A DNA stretch of 8,648 bases from assembly GCA_035354435.1 (NCBI GenBank), contig DAOQAY010000120.1:1-8648 (forward strand), read 5' to 3'. Source of the stretch: JAKLDO01 sp035354435 (GTDB lineage Bacteria; UBP6; UBA1177). How positions within the stretch are numbered: position 1 is the first letter of the stretch; each line of letters opens with the position of its first letter. Of this stretch, positions 1 to 7,291 are shown in pieces. The translations under genes and the position numbers were made by a program. The notes under the pieces were generated by a model. That model did no database searches. It saw only the letters and a list, made by a program, of their open reading frames with translations, and was not told the origin of the DNA.

Positions 1-569
1 ACCGATGTGGCGCAGTCAATTGAAAAATAAAAATCCTCATCTGTGGGAATTCCTATTGTCAGCGGGTTCGTGCCGAGCATGTTCTCAACGCCGAAAGTCG
101 GTGCGATAGATGGTCTGGCATTGGTTCCTGATATTCCTATCATGTCATTTGCGGCACACAGATCTGTATAATATCCCGCTATTCCGTAATGAGTTGAATT
201 TCTTACAACAGTCATTCCAAGTCCGTGCTGCTGTGCTTTTTCAATAGCCATCTCGGTAGCTTTTTTTGCCACAACATGTCCAAGCCCGTTATTTCCGTCA
301 ATGACTGCGGTAGTTTCAGTCTCTTTGACAATGTCAATTACAGTGACAGGATTAAGGATTTTCTGCTCTATTCTGTCAATATAAATGGGCTTAAATCGAC
401 CTATTCCGTGAGAATCTATCCCCTTTTTATCAGCAGATATAAGAACTTCAGCAATAATTTCAGCTTGATCAACGGGAGTTCCGAGTTTGATAAACGCATC
501 TTTCATAAAGTTTTTGAGAATGGAAAAATCGGTCCATACACAATCGGGATATCTGTCAGAATAAGCCAT
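1..569 (-). CDS. Malate/L-lactate dehydrogenase family oxidoreductase (Ldh2/AllD-type), C-terminus outside the window
   Basis: Translating the minus strand from the ATG at 567-569 gives 189 uninterrupted residues running off the window edge; family members are usually about 330-360 residues, so a little over half is present. Family hallmarks visible are DSHGIGR at residues 52-58, containing the conserved Ser-His-Gly and Arg that in AllD-type enzymes contact the substrate, and NSTHYG at 124-129 with the second conserved His127. GTNPLTIGIP at 166-175 and SIDCATS at 183-189 also fit. The family is cytoplasmic and reduces or oxidises 2-hydroxy/2-keto acids (malate, lactate, ureidoglycolate, sulfolactate) with NAD(P); which substrate applies cannot be told from this fragment. 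The start is supported by GGAG seven bases upstream and by a promoter further upstream. It is divergent from the sensor kinase gene. The family call is secure; the substrate is open. Confidence 0.93.
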   Translation of the reverse strand, partial: MAYSDRYPDCVWTDFSILKNFMKDAFIKLGTPVDQAEIIAEVLISADKKGIDSHGIGRFKPIYIDRIEQKILNPVTVIDIVKETETTAVIDGNNGLGHVVAKKATEMAIEKAQQHGLGMTVVRNSTHYGIAGYYTDLCAANDMIGISGTNARPSIAPTFGVENMLGTNPLTIGIPTDEDFYFSIDCATS

Positions 570-576
570 TTTCAAT

Positions 577-580
577 CTCC
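577..580 (-). promoter_or_regulatory. Ribosome binding site of the dehydrogenase gene
   Basis: On the minus strand this reads GGAG, seven bases before the ATG at 567-569. It fixes the start of the dehydrogenase. Confidence 0.75.
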
Positions 581-597
581 GTCAGTTTTTGCGGTAT

Positions 598-626
598 ATT
601 ATACTACGAAAAGCGGATTAAGACAA
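598..626 (-). promoter_or_regulatory. Sigma70-type promoter for the dehydrogenase gene
   Basis: On the minus strand, TTGTCT (621-626) is followed after exactly 17 bases by a perfect TATAAT (598-603). Transcription would start near 591, leaving a leader of about 22 bases that contains the GGAG ribosome binding site. The spacing, the consensus -10 and the position before a well-supported start make this the best promoter in the window. No experimental support is available from sequence alone. Confidence 0.65.
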
Positions 627-659
627 TTAATAAGGAAAGAATAGCTTGCATATTTCAGA

Positions 660-669
660 GCAAATTTGC
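660..669. promoter_or_regulatory. Perfect 10-base palindrome in the divergent intergenic region, possible operator
   Basis: GCAAATTTGC is a perfect palindrome lying between the two divergent promoters, about 74 bases upstream of the predicted dehydrogenase transcription start. A TTGCA at 646-650 recurs at 666-670, exactly 20 bases apart, about two helical turns. The AT-rich composition makes such palindromes fairly common by chance, so an operator role is only a possibility. Confidence 0.2.
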
Positions 670-709
670 AGAATCAGGATAACTCTATAAATACAAGCTG
701 TTCTAAAAT

Positions 710-738
710 TTGTTTTTTATAGTTCATAATGATAAAAT
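710..738 (+). promoter_or_regulatory. Candidate promoter for the sensor kinase gene
   Basis: TTGTTT (710-715) and TAAAAT (733-738) are separated by 17 bases. The -10 matches the consensus at five of six positions and the -35 at three. A start near 745 would give a leader of about 46 bases before the GTG at 791. The region is AT-rich, so chance matches are likely; an alternative TATAAA at 686-691 has no well-spaced -35. Confidence 0.35.
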
Positions 739-790
739 GGGTGGAAATTATTATTTGCGGCTTTGTAATTAGCAATTTTAGGCAAAACAA

Positions 791-3700
791 GTGACTACAG
801 AATTGTTTTTTCAGATTGATTATCTTGTTTTTTGTGTGGTAGTATCCACCATTCTTTTCTTTTTGAGAAAATATATCTGCAAATATCTTAGTCGAAAATA
901 TCATTCTGATATAAGCTGCCGGACAAAAGGTTATTATCTTTCCATTATTATCACGCTGATCTTCGGCTGGGCTGCTGCCGAATACAAAGGCGCTCTTATT
1001 GACAATGAACTGAGAAAAGAAATCCTGTTTCATGCCGAGAATGTGGCTGATACTATAAATTCTGAAAGAATAGAGCAGCTTTCTTTTTCGATTGAAGATC
1101 GTAAAAATCCTGCTTTTATACGAATCAGAAACCAGATGATTGCCTACCGCGGATTTATCGGAGATCTGCGGGGTATATATTCTGTGACTCAAAAGGGCGG
1201 AAATATAGTTTTCGGACCGGAAGATTACGATCTGTCAGACCCGATGGCGTCTTTTCCCGGTAAGATATACAATTTTCCGGACGATGAGATGATAAAGTCG
1301 TTGAAAGATGGCAAAAAGCGGGTTATAGGTCCTGTCACAGATGAATACGGAACTTTTATTTCGGCCTATGCGCCTGTTTTCTCCAAAAAGACTGGAGATC
1401 TGTTAATACTTATAGGAGTGGACATTCTTGCCGATGACTGGAAACAGTCGGTTTTAGAAGCAAGAGCTTCGTCAATGTTAAGAACATTTGTTATAACACT
1501 GATTTTTTTAGCATTTTCCTTAATGATAGGCGTAAGATATCACACAAAAAAGTCAAACATGTGGTTATTCAGGCATCTTGAAGCACTTCTTGTTTTTATA
1601 TTGGGAATTTTTCTGGCGTTCGTTTTCGGTTACAATGCATTTCTACTTGCCAAAATAAGCTTTGAGAATGATTATAAAAAACTGGCAGAATCCAAAGTTG
1701 CTCTTGTGAGGCAGGATCTTTTTGAACTTAGACGGGACTTTGAAGTGCTCTCCACCGTAATAAGCAATACCAATCTCAATAGTGCCACTTTCAATAGAAT
1801 TTCAAATTCTATCAGCAGATCTCAGATAGTAAGAAGTATTCAATATGCTGATTATATTGATGGATCACTTAAACTGCGCTACAACTATCCTGAAGAGAAC
1901 AATATTATTGAAAGAACAGGAATAATTGCTTCAAAAGCCGTTAAAAGTGCAATGGATTCTGCATATTCTTCCGGGTATATGACAATTTCGAAGCCAGTTG
2001 AAATTAATGACAAATCATCCATTTTTCAACTTTCAATTATAGTTACACCTGTTTTTTCTGATCTGGAAAAAAAGATCACCGGATTTATTCTCACTGCCAT
2101 AGATCTTGACATGGTGGCATCAGTTAACATTCCTGAATTCAGTAGCGTTGATCCTACTCTTTCAATGAAACTCAGGTCTATTGATGGAAATAATGTTCCA
2201 GAAATAGAAAAATCTGAAGGTAAACGGTTTTTCCCGATATTTGTTTTCGGAATCACTTTAATAGTGGAAGTTGACTCAAAATACACAACCCGTTTTAAAA
2301 CGATGATAATTCCTGGTATTGCAACAACTTTTTTCATATCGCTGCTCACTATTCTTTTTTCGCTTTTCATTGTTTTCCTGCGAAACAGGGAGGTCTTTCT
2401 TGAGATTCAGGTAAAAAACAAGACACGGGAACTGGCTGAAAGCGAAAATGATCTTATGACAACACTTTATTCGATCGGAGATGCGGTTATTTCGACCGAC
2501 GAATCGGGAATGGTCAGGAGAATGAACAAAGTTGCGACAGGTCTTACAGGTTTTACAGTTGAAGAAAGCGCAGGTTGTAATGTTGAGAATATATTCAGGA
2601 TACATAATGCAACAACAGGTGAAAAGATTCCTTGTCCTGTAGATAATGTAATCGCCAATAGAAAGGCTGTAACACTTGCCAATGATACAACACTTGTTTC
2701 AAAGGATGGATCGGAACGGCAGATAGCAGACAGTGTAGCGCCTATAATTGATATTTCCGGTTATTTAAGAGGTACGGTGCTTGTTTTCCATGATGTCACA
2801 GAGCAGTATAAAATAAAAAAGCAGCTTATAGATGCAAAGCAGGATGCTGAAAAAGCGAGCCTTGCGAAAAGTGAATTCCTTGCAAACATGAGTCATGAGA
2901 TACGAACTCCGCTTAATGGTATAATAGGCTTTTCTGAACTGCTGATGAGATCAAAACTTGATAATGTTCAGTCGGAATATATGTCCAATATTTCAAAATC
3001 TGCGAAAGTTCTTCTTGATGTAGTAAATGACATTCTTGATTTTTCCAAGATCGAAGCGGGGAAAATGGAACTTGAATCTGAAAACTGCAATCTTCACATG
3101 ATCCTGAAAGAGTCAGTTGAGCTTATCAGACACAAAGTGATGAATAAACCGGTAAAGCTTGCTCTTACCATTGAAGAGAAAGTTCCTGAACAGGTTGTTA
3201 CAGATTCTTTAAAGTTGCGGCAGGTGGTTGTCAATCTTCTGAGCAATGCGGCTAAATTTACTGAAAAGGGGATGATAGAACTGAAAGCCGCATTTGTAAG
3301 TTATGATGAAATCTCAGGAAAATTCAGGATAAGGATATCAGTTACAGATACCGGAATAGGAATAAAGCCTGAACAGATAGAAAAACTTTTCAGATCTTTT
3401 ACACAGGCTGATCCTTCAACCACAAGAAAATATGGAGGAACCGGTCTCGGACTGGCTATATCTAGTAAAATACTGGAAAAAATGGGGTCGAACATAATTG
3501 TTAAGAGTAAATATCAGGAAGGTTCAGTCTTTTTATTTGATATCGATCTTGTGCCGGGAAGTATTATAGATCAAAGTTCCAGATCCACTCAAAACATGGA
3601 AAGTGAAGTGCTTTTTGTTTCTGACACAAAATACAGGATACTTGTAGCCGAAGATAATGAAATAAATATGCTGCTCATAAAGAGCGTTCTTAAGGAAATA

Positions 3701-4372
3701 TTTCCTGAAAGCGAAATATTCAGTGCTGTAAACGGCGAAGAAGCTGTAAATGCCTACCGTGAGAATCTTCCGGACATTGTATTCATGGATATTAAAATGC
3801 CTGTCATGGATGGATATACTGCAACAGAAAAAATAAGATATATAGAGAAGGAACTTAATAGAAATGTTCCTGTGATAGCTCTTACAGCCGGCGTAGTTAA
3901 AGATGAAAAGACGAAGTGTTTCAAAGCCGGTATGAATAATTATATAACTAAGCCGGTTTCAGGAACTGTCATTAAAAATGTACTTAAAGAATATCTGCTG
4001 GTTTCCGGTGCAGACGGCAATTCGGATAAGGATGAATTGAGGAAGCGTTTTGATGAAGTGCTTCTGAGGGAAAGCATAGGTCAGGATGAAGAACTTTTCA
4101 GAAAGCTGATAGATACGGTGAAAAATGAATTCCCTTCAAGAGTACGGCTTTTGAAGGAAGCTATTGCGAAAGGAGATATCAAGGAAGCCCTGAACAATGC
4201 ACATGCACTGAAAGGATCATGTCTGAGCATGCAGTTCGGAAAGCTTGCAGAAATAACGATGGCTCTGGAGAAAATGATAAAAAGCGATCCTGATGCAGAA
4301 TCCCTTAATTCTCTATTGAAAGATTTGTCAATTGAAACAGAGACTCTTGTAAAAATCATTCGTAATATTTGA
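791..4372 (+). CDS. Hybrid sensor histidine kinase with two extracytoplasmic sensor regions, PAS, HisKA, HATPase, receiver and HPt domains
   Basis: This 1193-residue membrane protein carries a full intramolecular phosphorelay. Predicted membrane helices are at about 12-26, 48-64, 232-249, 265-286 and 505-532. With positive loops at 25-46 and 250-262 inside, regions 65-228 (Cache-like) and 287-504 (CHASE/Cache-like) lie outside the cytoplasm. Inside follow a PAS domain (about 553-678), HisKA with SHEIRTPLNG and phosphoacceptor His702, and HATPase with N-box Asn819, DTGIG at 853-857 and GGTGLGL at 882-888. A receiver (about 949-1065) has acidic residues Glu954/Asp955, phosphoacceptor Asp1000, Thr1032 and Lys1054. 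A C-terminal HPt domain has AHALKGS with His1138. The start is GTG: an in-frame TAG at 779-781 lies just upstream, no early ATG exists, and only a weak AGG ribosome site (780-782) precedes it. No separate response regulator is in the window. The large lipoprotein gene follows 26 bases later. The ligand is unknown; the Cache/CHASE assignments are by pattern and less certain than the catalytic domains. Confidence 0.95.
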   Translation: MTTELFFQIDYLVFCVVVSTILFFLRKYICKYLSRKYHSDISCRTKGYYLSIIITLIFGWAAAEYKGALIDNELRKEILFHAENVADTINSERIEQLSFSIEDRKNPAFIRIRNQMIAYRGFIGDLRGIYSVTQKGGNIVFGPEDYDLSDPMASFPGKIYNFPDDEMIKSLKDGKKRVIGPVTDEYGTFISAYAPVFSKKTGDLLILIGVDILADDWKQSVLEARASSMLRTFVITLIFLAFSLMIGVRYHTKKSNMWLFRHLEALLVFILGIFLAFVFGYNAFLLAKISFENDYKKLAESKVALVRQDLFELRRDFEVLSTVISNTNLNSATFNRISNSISRSQIVRSIQYADYIDGSLKLRYNYPEENNIIERTGIIASKAVKSAMDSAYSSGYMTISKPVEINDKSSIFQLSIIVTPVFSDLEKKITGFILTAIDLDMVASVNIPEFSSVDPTLSMKLRSIDGNNVPEIEKSEGKRFFPIFVFGITLIVEVDSKYTTRFKTMIIPGIATTFFISLLTILFSLFIVFLRNREVFLEIQVKNKTRELAESENDLMTTLYSIGDAVISTDESGMVRRMNKVATGLTGFTVEESAGCNVENIFRIHNATTGEKIPCPVDNVIANRKAVTLANDTTLVSKDGSERQIADSVAPIIDISGYLRGTVLVFHDVTEQYKIKKQLIDAKQDAEKASLAKSEFLANMSHEIRTPLNGIIGFSELLMRSKLDNVQSEYMSNISKSAKVLLDVVNDILDFSKIEAGKMELESENCNLHMILKESVELIRHKVMNKPVKLALTIEEKVPEQVVTDSLKLRQVVVNLLSNAAKFTEKGMIELKAAFVSYDEISGKFRIRISVTDTGIGIKPEQIEKLFRSFTQADPSTTRKYGGTGLGLAISSKILEKMGSNIIVKSKYQEGSVFLFDIDLVPGSIIDQSSRSTQNMESEVLFVSDTKYRILVAEDNEINMLLIKSVLKEIFPESEIFSAVNGEEAVNAYRENLPDIVFMDIKMPVMDGYTATEKIRYIEKELNRNVPVIALTAGVVKDEKTKCFKAGMNNYITKPVSGTVIKNVLKEYLLVSGADGNSDKDELRKRFDEVLLRESIGQDEELFRKLIDTVKNEFPSRVRLLKEAIAKGDIKEALNNAHALKGSCLSMQFGKLAEITMALEKMIKSDPDAESLNSLLKDLSIETETLVKIIRNI

Positions 4373-4388
4373 TCTGAATAATTTTTAT

Positions 4389-4394
4389 GGAGGG
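4389..4394 (+). promoter_or_regulatory. Strong ribosome binding site that decides the start of the large lipoprotein
   Basis: GGAGGG lies four bases before the ATG at 4399. An in-frame ATG at 4387 overlaps this site, so 4399 is the better start; it also gives a clean MKH signal peptide rather than an acidic extension. Confidence 0.75.
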
Positions 4395-4398
4395 AAAA

Positions 4399-5388
4399 AT
4401 GAAACACGGACTATTTTTTATTTTTTTGTCGTTAATGCTGTTTATTTCAGTTTCATGCAGTTCTTCAAAGAAAAACGACCCTGTAAATGACAATGAAACT
4501 GCAAACGACAGTGATGTGATGACTGATGAATTCGGTTTTGACTTGAGCAGTTACAAAGTTCAGCTTGAAAAATTCTCGGCAAATGTCAAAGCTTCAAGGA
4601 TCAGCGGAACAAAAGATACTGTTTTTGAAGCTGAAGTTTATGTTACAGGAGGAACTCCGGAAGGGGCTGTGACCTATGAATGGAAACTTCCGGCTGAAGG
4701 CATTCTGTCAATCGGGACAAAAACAGATAAAAAAGTGTCTTTCAAATTCTCAAAAGCAGGTGAATATACTGTTGAAGTGACAGTTAAAGATGCCGCAGGT
4801 ACTGAAATAGTAACCGGTGGCGGTTTTATAGTTTTTGATTCATCAAAACCTTTCACAATCGGTGATCTCAATGATGACGGTGTTGTAGATCAGACTGATG
4901 TGGATCTTCTGACCGCCTATGTTGAAAAGACCGGCGAAATGACCGATGCCCAGATAAAAGCAAGTGATTTCAATCTGGACACACGAATTGATACTCTGGA
5001 TGTTGACATTCTGAAAACGGCTCTTGATTCAGGAAAAGCGCCTGTTCATGTCCAGAGAGGTGTTACTGCAAGTGGCGATCCGATCATGGATGAAGCTTCG
5101 GGAGATCCGATAATGCTTTCTGCTTCAGGCGATCCGATAATGATTATCAATCCGATGCTTCTTAATGCTGGTGGAAATTACAGCATATCGTTTAAAGAAG
5201 TCAATTTGTTGAAAGCTGTCAGCTGGGATGATGCATGTCTGAAAAGCATTGAAGGAAAGCCGGGAGTAGGCAAAGTGCTTTTTGATTCAGTCAGACCTGG
5301 TTACGGAACTTTTGTCATCCCTCCTGAATATATGTGTCTGAAAGCGGAAACAGGTGTCGAAGTGACGCTTTCGAACGGAACAGATTCC
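4399..5388 (+). CDS. Large lipoprotein, N-terminal part: PKD-like and dockerin-like domains (interrupted by assembly gap)
   Basis: The 330 residues before the gap begin with a lipoprotein signal peptide (hydrophobic 5-18, candidate lipidated Cys20 in SVSC, a relaxed lipobox), so the protein is probably anchored in a membrane facing the periplasm or surface. An Asn/Asp/Ser-rich linker (21-50) follows. Residues about 55-147 resemble a PKD/Ig-like beta-sandwich (TYEW, then YTVEVTVKDAAG). Residues about 153-210 form a dockerin-like pair of calcium loops: D156/N158/D160/D164/D167 and D190/N192/D194/D198/D201. A nine-residue repeat ASGDPIM occurs three times at 224-250. Then comes a further beta-rich stretch to the gap. 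The frame is open up to the Ns with no stop, and the following ORF has neither signal peptide nor ribosome site, so the two are most likely one gene. The gene starts 26 bases after the kinase stop, suggesting an operon. No enzymatic domain is recognised. Confidence 0.85.
4858..5028 (+). other. Dockerin-like domain: two F-hand calcium-binding loops
   Basis: Each loop follows the D-x-N-x-D-x-x-[VI]-D-x-x-D dockerin pattern: D156-D167 (GDLNDDGVVD) and D190-D201 (DFNLDTRID), 34 residues apart. Dockerins bind cohesin domains, classically in cellulosomes but also in many non-cellulosomal secreted proteins. No cohesin is visible in this window, so the partner is unknown. The alternative is a general EF-hand-like calcium domain. 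Confidence 0.75.
5068..5148 (+). repeat. Three tandem 27-base units encoding ASGDPIMxx
   Basis: The three units (protein residues 224-250) read ASGDPIMDE, ASGDPIMLS and ASGDPIMII. The first seven residues are identical each time, while the codons differ: Ser is AGT, TCG and TCA; Ala is GCA, GCT and GCT; Gly is GGC, GGA and GGC; Ile is ATC, ATA and ATA. The repeat is therefore conserved as protein rather than being a recent DNA duplication. It lies directly after the dockerin-like domain. I do not recognise its function. Confidence 0.9.
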
Positions 5389-5398
5389 NNNNNNNNNN
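5389..5398. other. Assembly gap of ten Ns
   Basis: Ten undetermined bases separate two open frames. The upstream frame reaches exactly 5388 at a codon end and the downstream frame starts a codon at 5399, so a true gap whose length is a multiple of three would join them. Ten is a common scaffolding filler and should not be read as a real length. Confidence 0.98.
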
Positions 5399-7264
5399 AT
5401 GAAAGACCTCACGATTCAGCCGCTTCCTGCCGCGAGAGCAAAGCAGGGTACAAAAGTGCTTGAAACAATGGGACGACTGAGAGTTGCATTATCTGCCGTT
5501 CAGGACGGACTTGATACCTATGCTGACAATATTGAAGCGACGGATGATGAAAAAGCAGCTCTTAAAGGTATGGCGCTTGCCGCATCTGAGCAGTATGACG
5601 AAGCATACGGCAGTTTCTATGTCAATTTCAACGAACTTGATGATGCCGGCAAAACTGCATACGAAAGGCTTGCAAAGGCTCAAGGTCTTGATGATGCCAA
5701 CGAACGGTTGAAGGCTGCTACGGAAGAGGTGATCTACTACACAAAGTTAATCAAAGGTGAATCGGTCTACAAGGCCGGTTTCGGCACTCCGTCTCTCGGA
5801 GAGTCAATGATAAAACTGGTCTGTGCCTTCAACAAGATTGCAAATATTGCGGCAATTGTTGGTGATATCAATGAAAATGTCTCGGCTGTCCTTGATTATC
5901 TCGACTGGTGGCCTCTAAATAAAGCTCCTGTTGTCGGTCCGGCTATTTCATTCCTGTCTGCGCTTTCCAATATTGTCGGTGCTGTGGCGGATATTATTAA
6001 GATGGTGGCTGAATATGTTCCGACTTTCGGCAATATTAAAGTCGAAGTGACAAATCCTAAAATGGGAGTCGGCGACTCGACAAAAGTTCATGCTTCAATT
6101 AAAGTCAATGTTGTCAGCGGACTTTGCAAAAAAGCAGGCGGCGTTTTAGTCGATTCTCTGATGGATAAATTGAAAAATGCTCTTACTGCAAGAATGGGAA
6201 AAATGATACCTGTTGCAGGAAAGATGTTCCAGAATGCTAAATATCAGGTTGAAAAGATGGGTAAGATCGCAGCCGCAGTCTACAAAGCGGTAGGATGGCT
6301 TGCAGGAAAGATCATTGACGCAACGGGACTTAAAGAATATATGGAAAGTCTTGCAGAGAAGTTCTGTAAAATGTTCGGCGATCCGTATATGGCTATTTCC
6401 GGCGAATTCCTCAAGGCTTCATGCAGTTCTCTGAAATTTGCCGGAGGAGTGGGTGAATGGACATGTATCAAAGAATGTGCCGGTGATCCATCAAAAACAA
6501 TCACATATTCAGGCATGAAAAAGGTTTGCGATAATGAAAAACAGGGTGTGGGGAAAGCAGAATGTATGCTCGGCACTGGTACCGATGATGATTCGCTTCC
6601 AGACTCCGACGACAGTGAAATTCCGGATTCAGACACTACGGTGCCTCTTTCTCAGGAACTTTTTAAAACAGTAACTTCAGGGGAGAACACACCTGGTTTT
6701 ACAGTAACTGAAAAAAATCTTCCGGCTCCTCCGGGTAACGGAGTTGACCAGTACTTTGAGATAACCGGCACTTCACTTCTTGAAAGTAATTCGGCTCCTT
6801 TAAAAAGACCGGAAAATGTTGCTGCAACTAAATTTGACGGAACAACCCTTTATATGGCGGGATATCCCGGTATGAATGCAGATTTTTATCTGGATTGGAA
6901 CTATTTTAAGGCTGTGACTGCGGCAGAAGGACCGCAGGCACTTGCTGTCAAAGGGGATAACTGGACAAAATACCTTCTGTACAAAGGCTTTGAAGTTCAG
7001 CTCGGGACTGTAGGCACTACCTCAGCAATGGAAGGTTCGGTATTTATGAATATTGTTCTTCCTTCAGATGTAAAGTTCATCGGAGATCACGAAGCGTATC
7101 TTTCGCTTATGGCGACAACAAATACTGACAGTGCCGGTGATTATGTACTGTTGAAAGTCAGAATAGTACCTCAGCTTGAATATACCGGCTGTTATGTCGA
7201 CAATGAATGTGACACTGCGACTCAGCTATGCGATCCGGATTATCACTACTGTGTAGATAAATAA
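5399..7264 (+). CDS. Large lipoprotein, C-terminal part: helical Cys-containing region, acidic linker, beta-rich domain and Cys-cluster tail
   Basis: This stretch encodes 621 residues ending at TAA 7262-7264. The ATG at 5399 directly abuts the Ns, has no visible ribosome site or signal peptide, and is probably an internal Met; the frame very likely continues the lipoprotein upstream. Residues 1-115 are charged and helical. Residues about 168-208 are strongly hydrophobic and Trp/Pro/Ala/Gly-rich (DWWPLNKAPVVGPAIS onward), possibly membrane-associated or a buried helical core. A second helical stretch with scattered cysteines follows to about 394, including CIKEC. Residues 396-414 form an Asp/Ser linker (DDDSLPDSDDSEIPDSD). 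Residues about 415-590 look beta-rich. The tail 598-621 has four Cys (CYVDNEC, then C and C), like Cys-rich repeats of secreted deltaproteobacterial proteins. No known enzyme domain or active site is seen. It is convergent with the next gene, 17 bases away. Confidence 0.85.
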   Translation: MKDLTIQPLPAARAKQGTKVLETMGRLRVALSAVQDGLDTYADNIEATDDEKAALKGMALAASEQYDEAYGSFYVNFNELDDAGKTAYERLAKAQGLDDANERLKAATEEVIYYTKLIKGESVYKAGFGTPSLGESMIKLVCAFNKIANIAAIVGDINENVSAVLDYLDWWPLNKAPVVGPAISFLSALSNIVGAVADIIKMVAEYVPTFGNIKVEVTNPKMGVGDSTKVHASIKVNVVSGLCKKAGGVLVDSLMDKLKNALTARMGKMIPVAGKMFQNAKYQVEKMGKIAAAVYKAVGWLAGKIIDATGLKEYMESLAEKFCKMFGDPYMAISGEFLKASCSSLKFAGGVGEWTCIKECAGDPSKTITYSGMKKVCDNEKQGVGKAECMLGTGTDDDSLPDSDDSEIPDSDTTVPLSQELFKTVTSGENTPGFTVTEKNLPAPPGNGVDQYFEITGTSLLESNSAPLKRPENVAATKFDGTTLYMAGYPGMNADFYLDWNYFKAVTAAEGPQALAVKGDNWTKYLLYKGFEVQLGTVGTTSAMEGSVFMNIVLPSDVKFIGDHEAYLSLMATTNTDSAGDYVLLKVRIVPQLEYTGCYVDNECDTATQLCDPDYHYCVDK

Positions 7265-7271
7265 TAAGAGA

Positions 7272-7291
7272 TTTCAGATATTTATCTGAGA
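7272..7291. terminator. Weak hairpin between the convergent genes
   Basis: TCAGATA (7274-7280) pairs with TATCTGA (7283-7289), with outer U-G and U-A pairs possible at 7273/7290 and 7272/7291. The short central TT means the top of the stem must open to make a loop. It overlaps the stop codon of the minus-strand gene and lies just after the plus-strand stop. No clear T-tract follows on either strand, so it could be a weak bidirectional terminator or only a chance AT-rich hairpin. Confidence 0.3.

Noticed and set aside
225..644. Plus-strand open frame of 139 codons
   Set aside because: It is antisense to the dehydrogenase, whose minus-strand translation shows clear family motifs; this frame has no recognisable features.
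674..1192. Minus-strand open frame of 172 codons overlapping the kinase start
   Set aside because: Most of it is opposite the kinase N-terminus, it shows no domain or ribosome site, and its composition looks like AT-rich antisense.
4387..4398. Earlier in-frame ATG for the large lipoprotein
   Set aside because: It overlaps the GGAGGG ribosome site and would add MEGK before an otherwise typical signal peptide; 4399 fits better.
5399..5401. ATG right after the Ns as a genuine start of a separate gene
   Set aside because: No ribosome site can be seen, the product would lack a signal peptide despite exported-type features, and the upstream frame is open to the gap.
6280..6636. Minus-strand open frame of 118 codons with a Ser-rich start
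   Set aside because: The Ser-rich stretch is simply the antisense of the Asp/Ser linker codons of the large lipoprotein.
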